DNA from: SCGC-AAA076-P13 sp963926355
GTDB lineage: Bacteria; Pseudomonadota; Gammaproteobacteria; Magnimaribacterales; D2472
Direction of reading: 5' to 3'
NCBI GenBank assembly: GCA_963926355.1
Contig: CAWUWW010000002.1
Span: 1-14,622, forward strand
DNA length: 14,622 nt
The first letter of the stretch is position 1; each line of letters begins with the position of its first letter. Below are positions 14,495 through 14,622 of this stretch, one piece after another. The translations under genes were made by a program, and so were the position numbers. The notes beneath the pieces are model-generated. The model was not told where the DNA came from and made no database searches. It saw nothing but the letters and a program-made list of their open reading frames with translations.

Positions 14495-14565
14495 GTTTTA
14501 GCTCATTATTTTAAATCGCGGCAATAGGACCAAATTACGATCTGAGAATCTTATATAATAATATG

Positions 14566-14604
14566 AAAAAAAACAATAACTAATTTTCTTAATTTTTTAG
14601 TTAT
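14566..14604 (-). terminator. Intrinsic terminator of the right-edge tRNA gene
   Basis: On the minus strand a perfect 8-bp stem, ATAACTAA/TTAGTTAT (14604-14597 with 14583-14576, 13-base loop), is followed by TG and eight T residues (14573-14566). It begins 8 bases after the CCA end of the putative tRNA and stops that transcript before the hydroxylase unit. Confidence 0.8.
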
Positions 14605-14611
14605 AAGAGAA

Positions 14612-14622
14612 TGGTGGAGCTA
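14612..14622 (-). tRNA. 3' end of a tRNA, probably tRNA-Ala, cut by the window edge
   Basis: The last 11 bases, read on the minus strand, are TAGCTCCACCA. This is the acceptor-stem 3' strand, discriminator A and encoded CCA of gammaproteobacterial tRNA-Ala (in E. coli it pairs with GGGGCTA at the 5' end). A terminator follows at once. Only 11 bases are visible, so the identity rests on this match and on the terminator. No 23S rRNA follows, so this copy is not in the usual Ile-Ala spacer position. Confidence 0.6.

Noticed and set aside
14554..14559. Perfect TATAAT on the plus strand near the right edge
   Set aside because: No -35 element at proper spacing, and it would direct transcription into the terminator and antisense to the tRNA.

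Overview
The window reads as a compact, AT-rich chromosomal segment of a marine gammaproteobacterium, most like the pelagic SAR86 type. This is inferred from the low G+C, the very short spacers, an E. coli-like class II thymidine kinase, a large TonB-dependent receptor beside a secreted S9 peptidase, a RimK-type ligase and an AlkB-like hydroxylase. No 16S or 23S gene is present to confirm it. I see no insertion sequence, phage gene or CRISPR array.

Layout. Positions 1-3331 (minus strand): the start of an exported protein that runs off the left edge, a perfect hairpin terminator, and a 1034-residue TonB-dependent receptor. A 271-bp divergent regulatory region (3332-3602) carries a 19-bp near-perfect direct repeat and a sigma70-like promoter. 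It separates the receptor from an exported S9-family peptidase (3603-5672, +). Positions 5669-7063 (minus) hold a small Smr-like protein followed by glutaryl-CoA dehydrogenase. Thymidine kinase (7103-7684) and a CurA-type NADP-dependent oxidoreductase (7746-8759) follow on the plus strand. Converging on them is a two-gene minus unit, a CDF zinc/cadmium exporter followed by a PhzF-family protein (8761-10454). The plus-strand gene at 10498-11856 fuses a retropepsin-like RimB/Zn_protease domain to a RimK ATP-grasp ligase, and ends in a hairpin terminator shared with the converging VOC (glyoxalase-fold) gene. The right part (12494-14445, minus) is a tight four-gene unit: AlkB-like diiron hydroxylase, 2Fe-2S ferredoxin, a two-helix membrane protein and an acyl carrier protein. 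At the right edge the last 11 bases match the 3' acceptor end of a minus-strand tRNA-Ala, followed by its own terminator.

How the genes may work together. The receptor and the exported peptidase, divergent from one control region, suggest peptide capture and hydrolysis in the envelope. Glutaryl-CoA dehydrogenase would feed lysine or tryptophan carbon to crotonyl-CoA. The alkB-fdx-TM-ACP unit looks like a membrane hydroxylation module with its own electron donor. The co-encoded acyl carrier protein and several departures from the canonical AlkB motifs make its substrate uncertain; a fatty acyl chain, rather than or besides an alkane, is possible. That module, and the fused poly-glutamate ligase/protease, are the two most interesting items.
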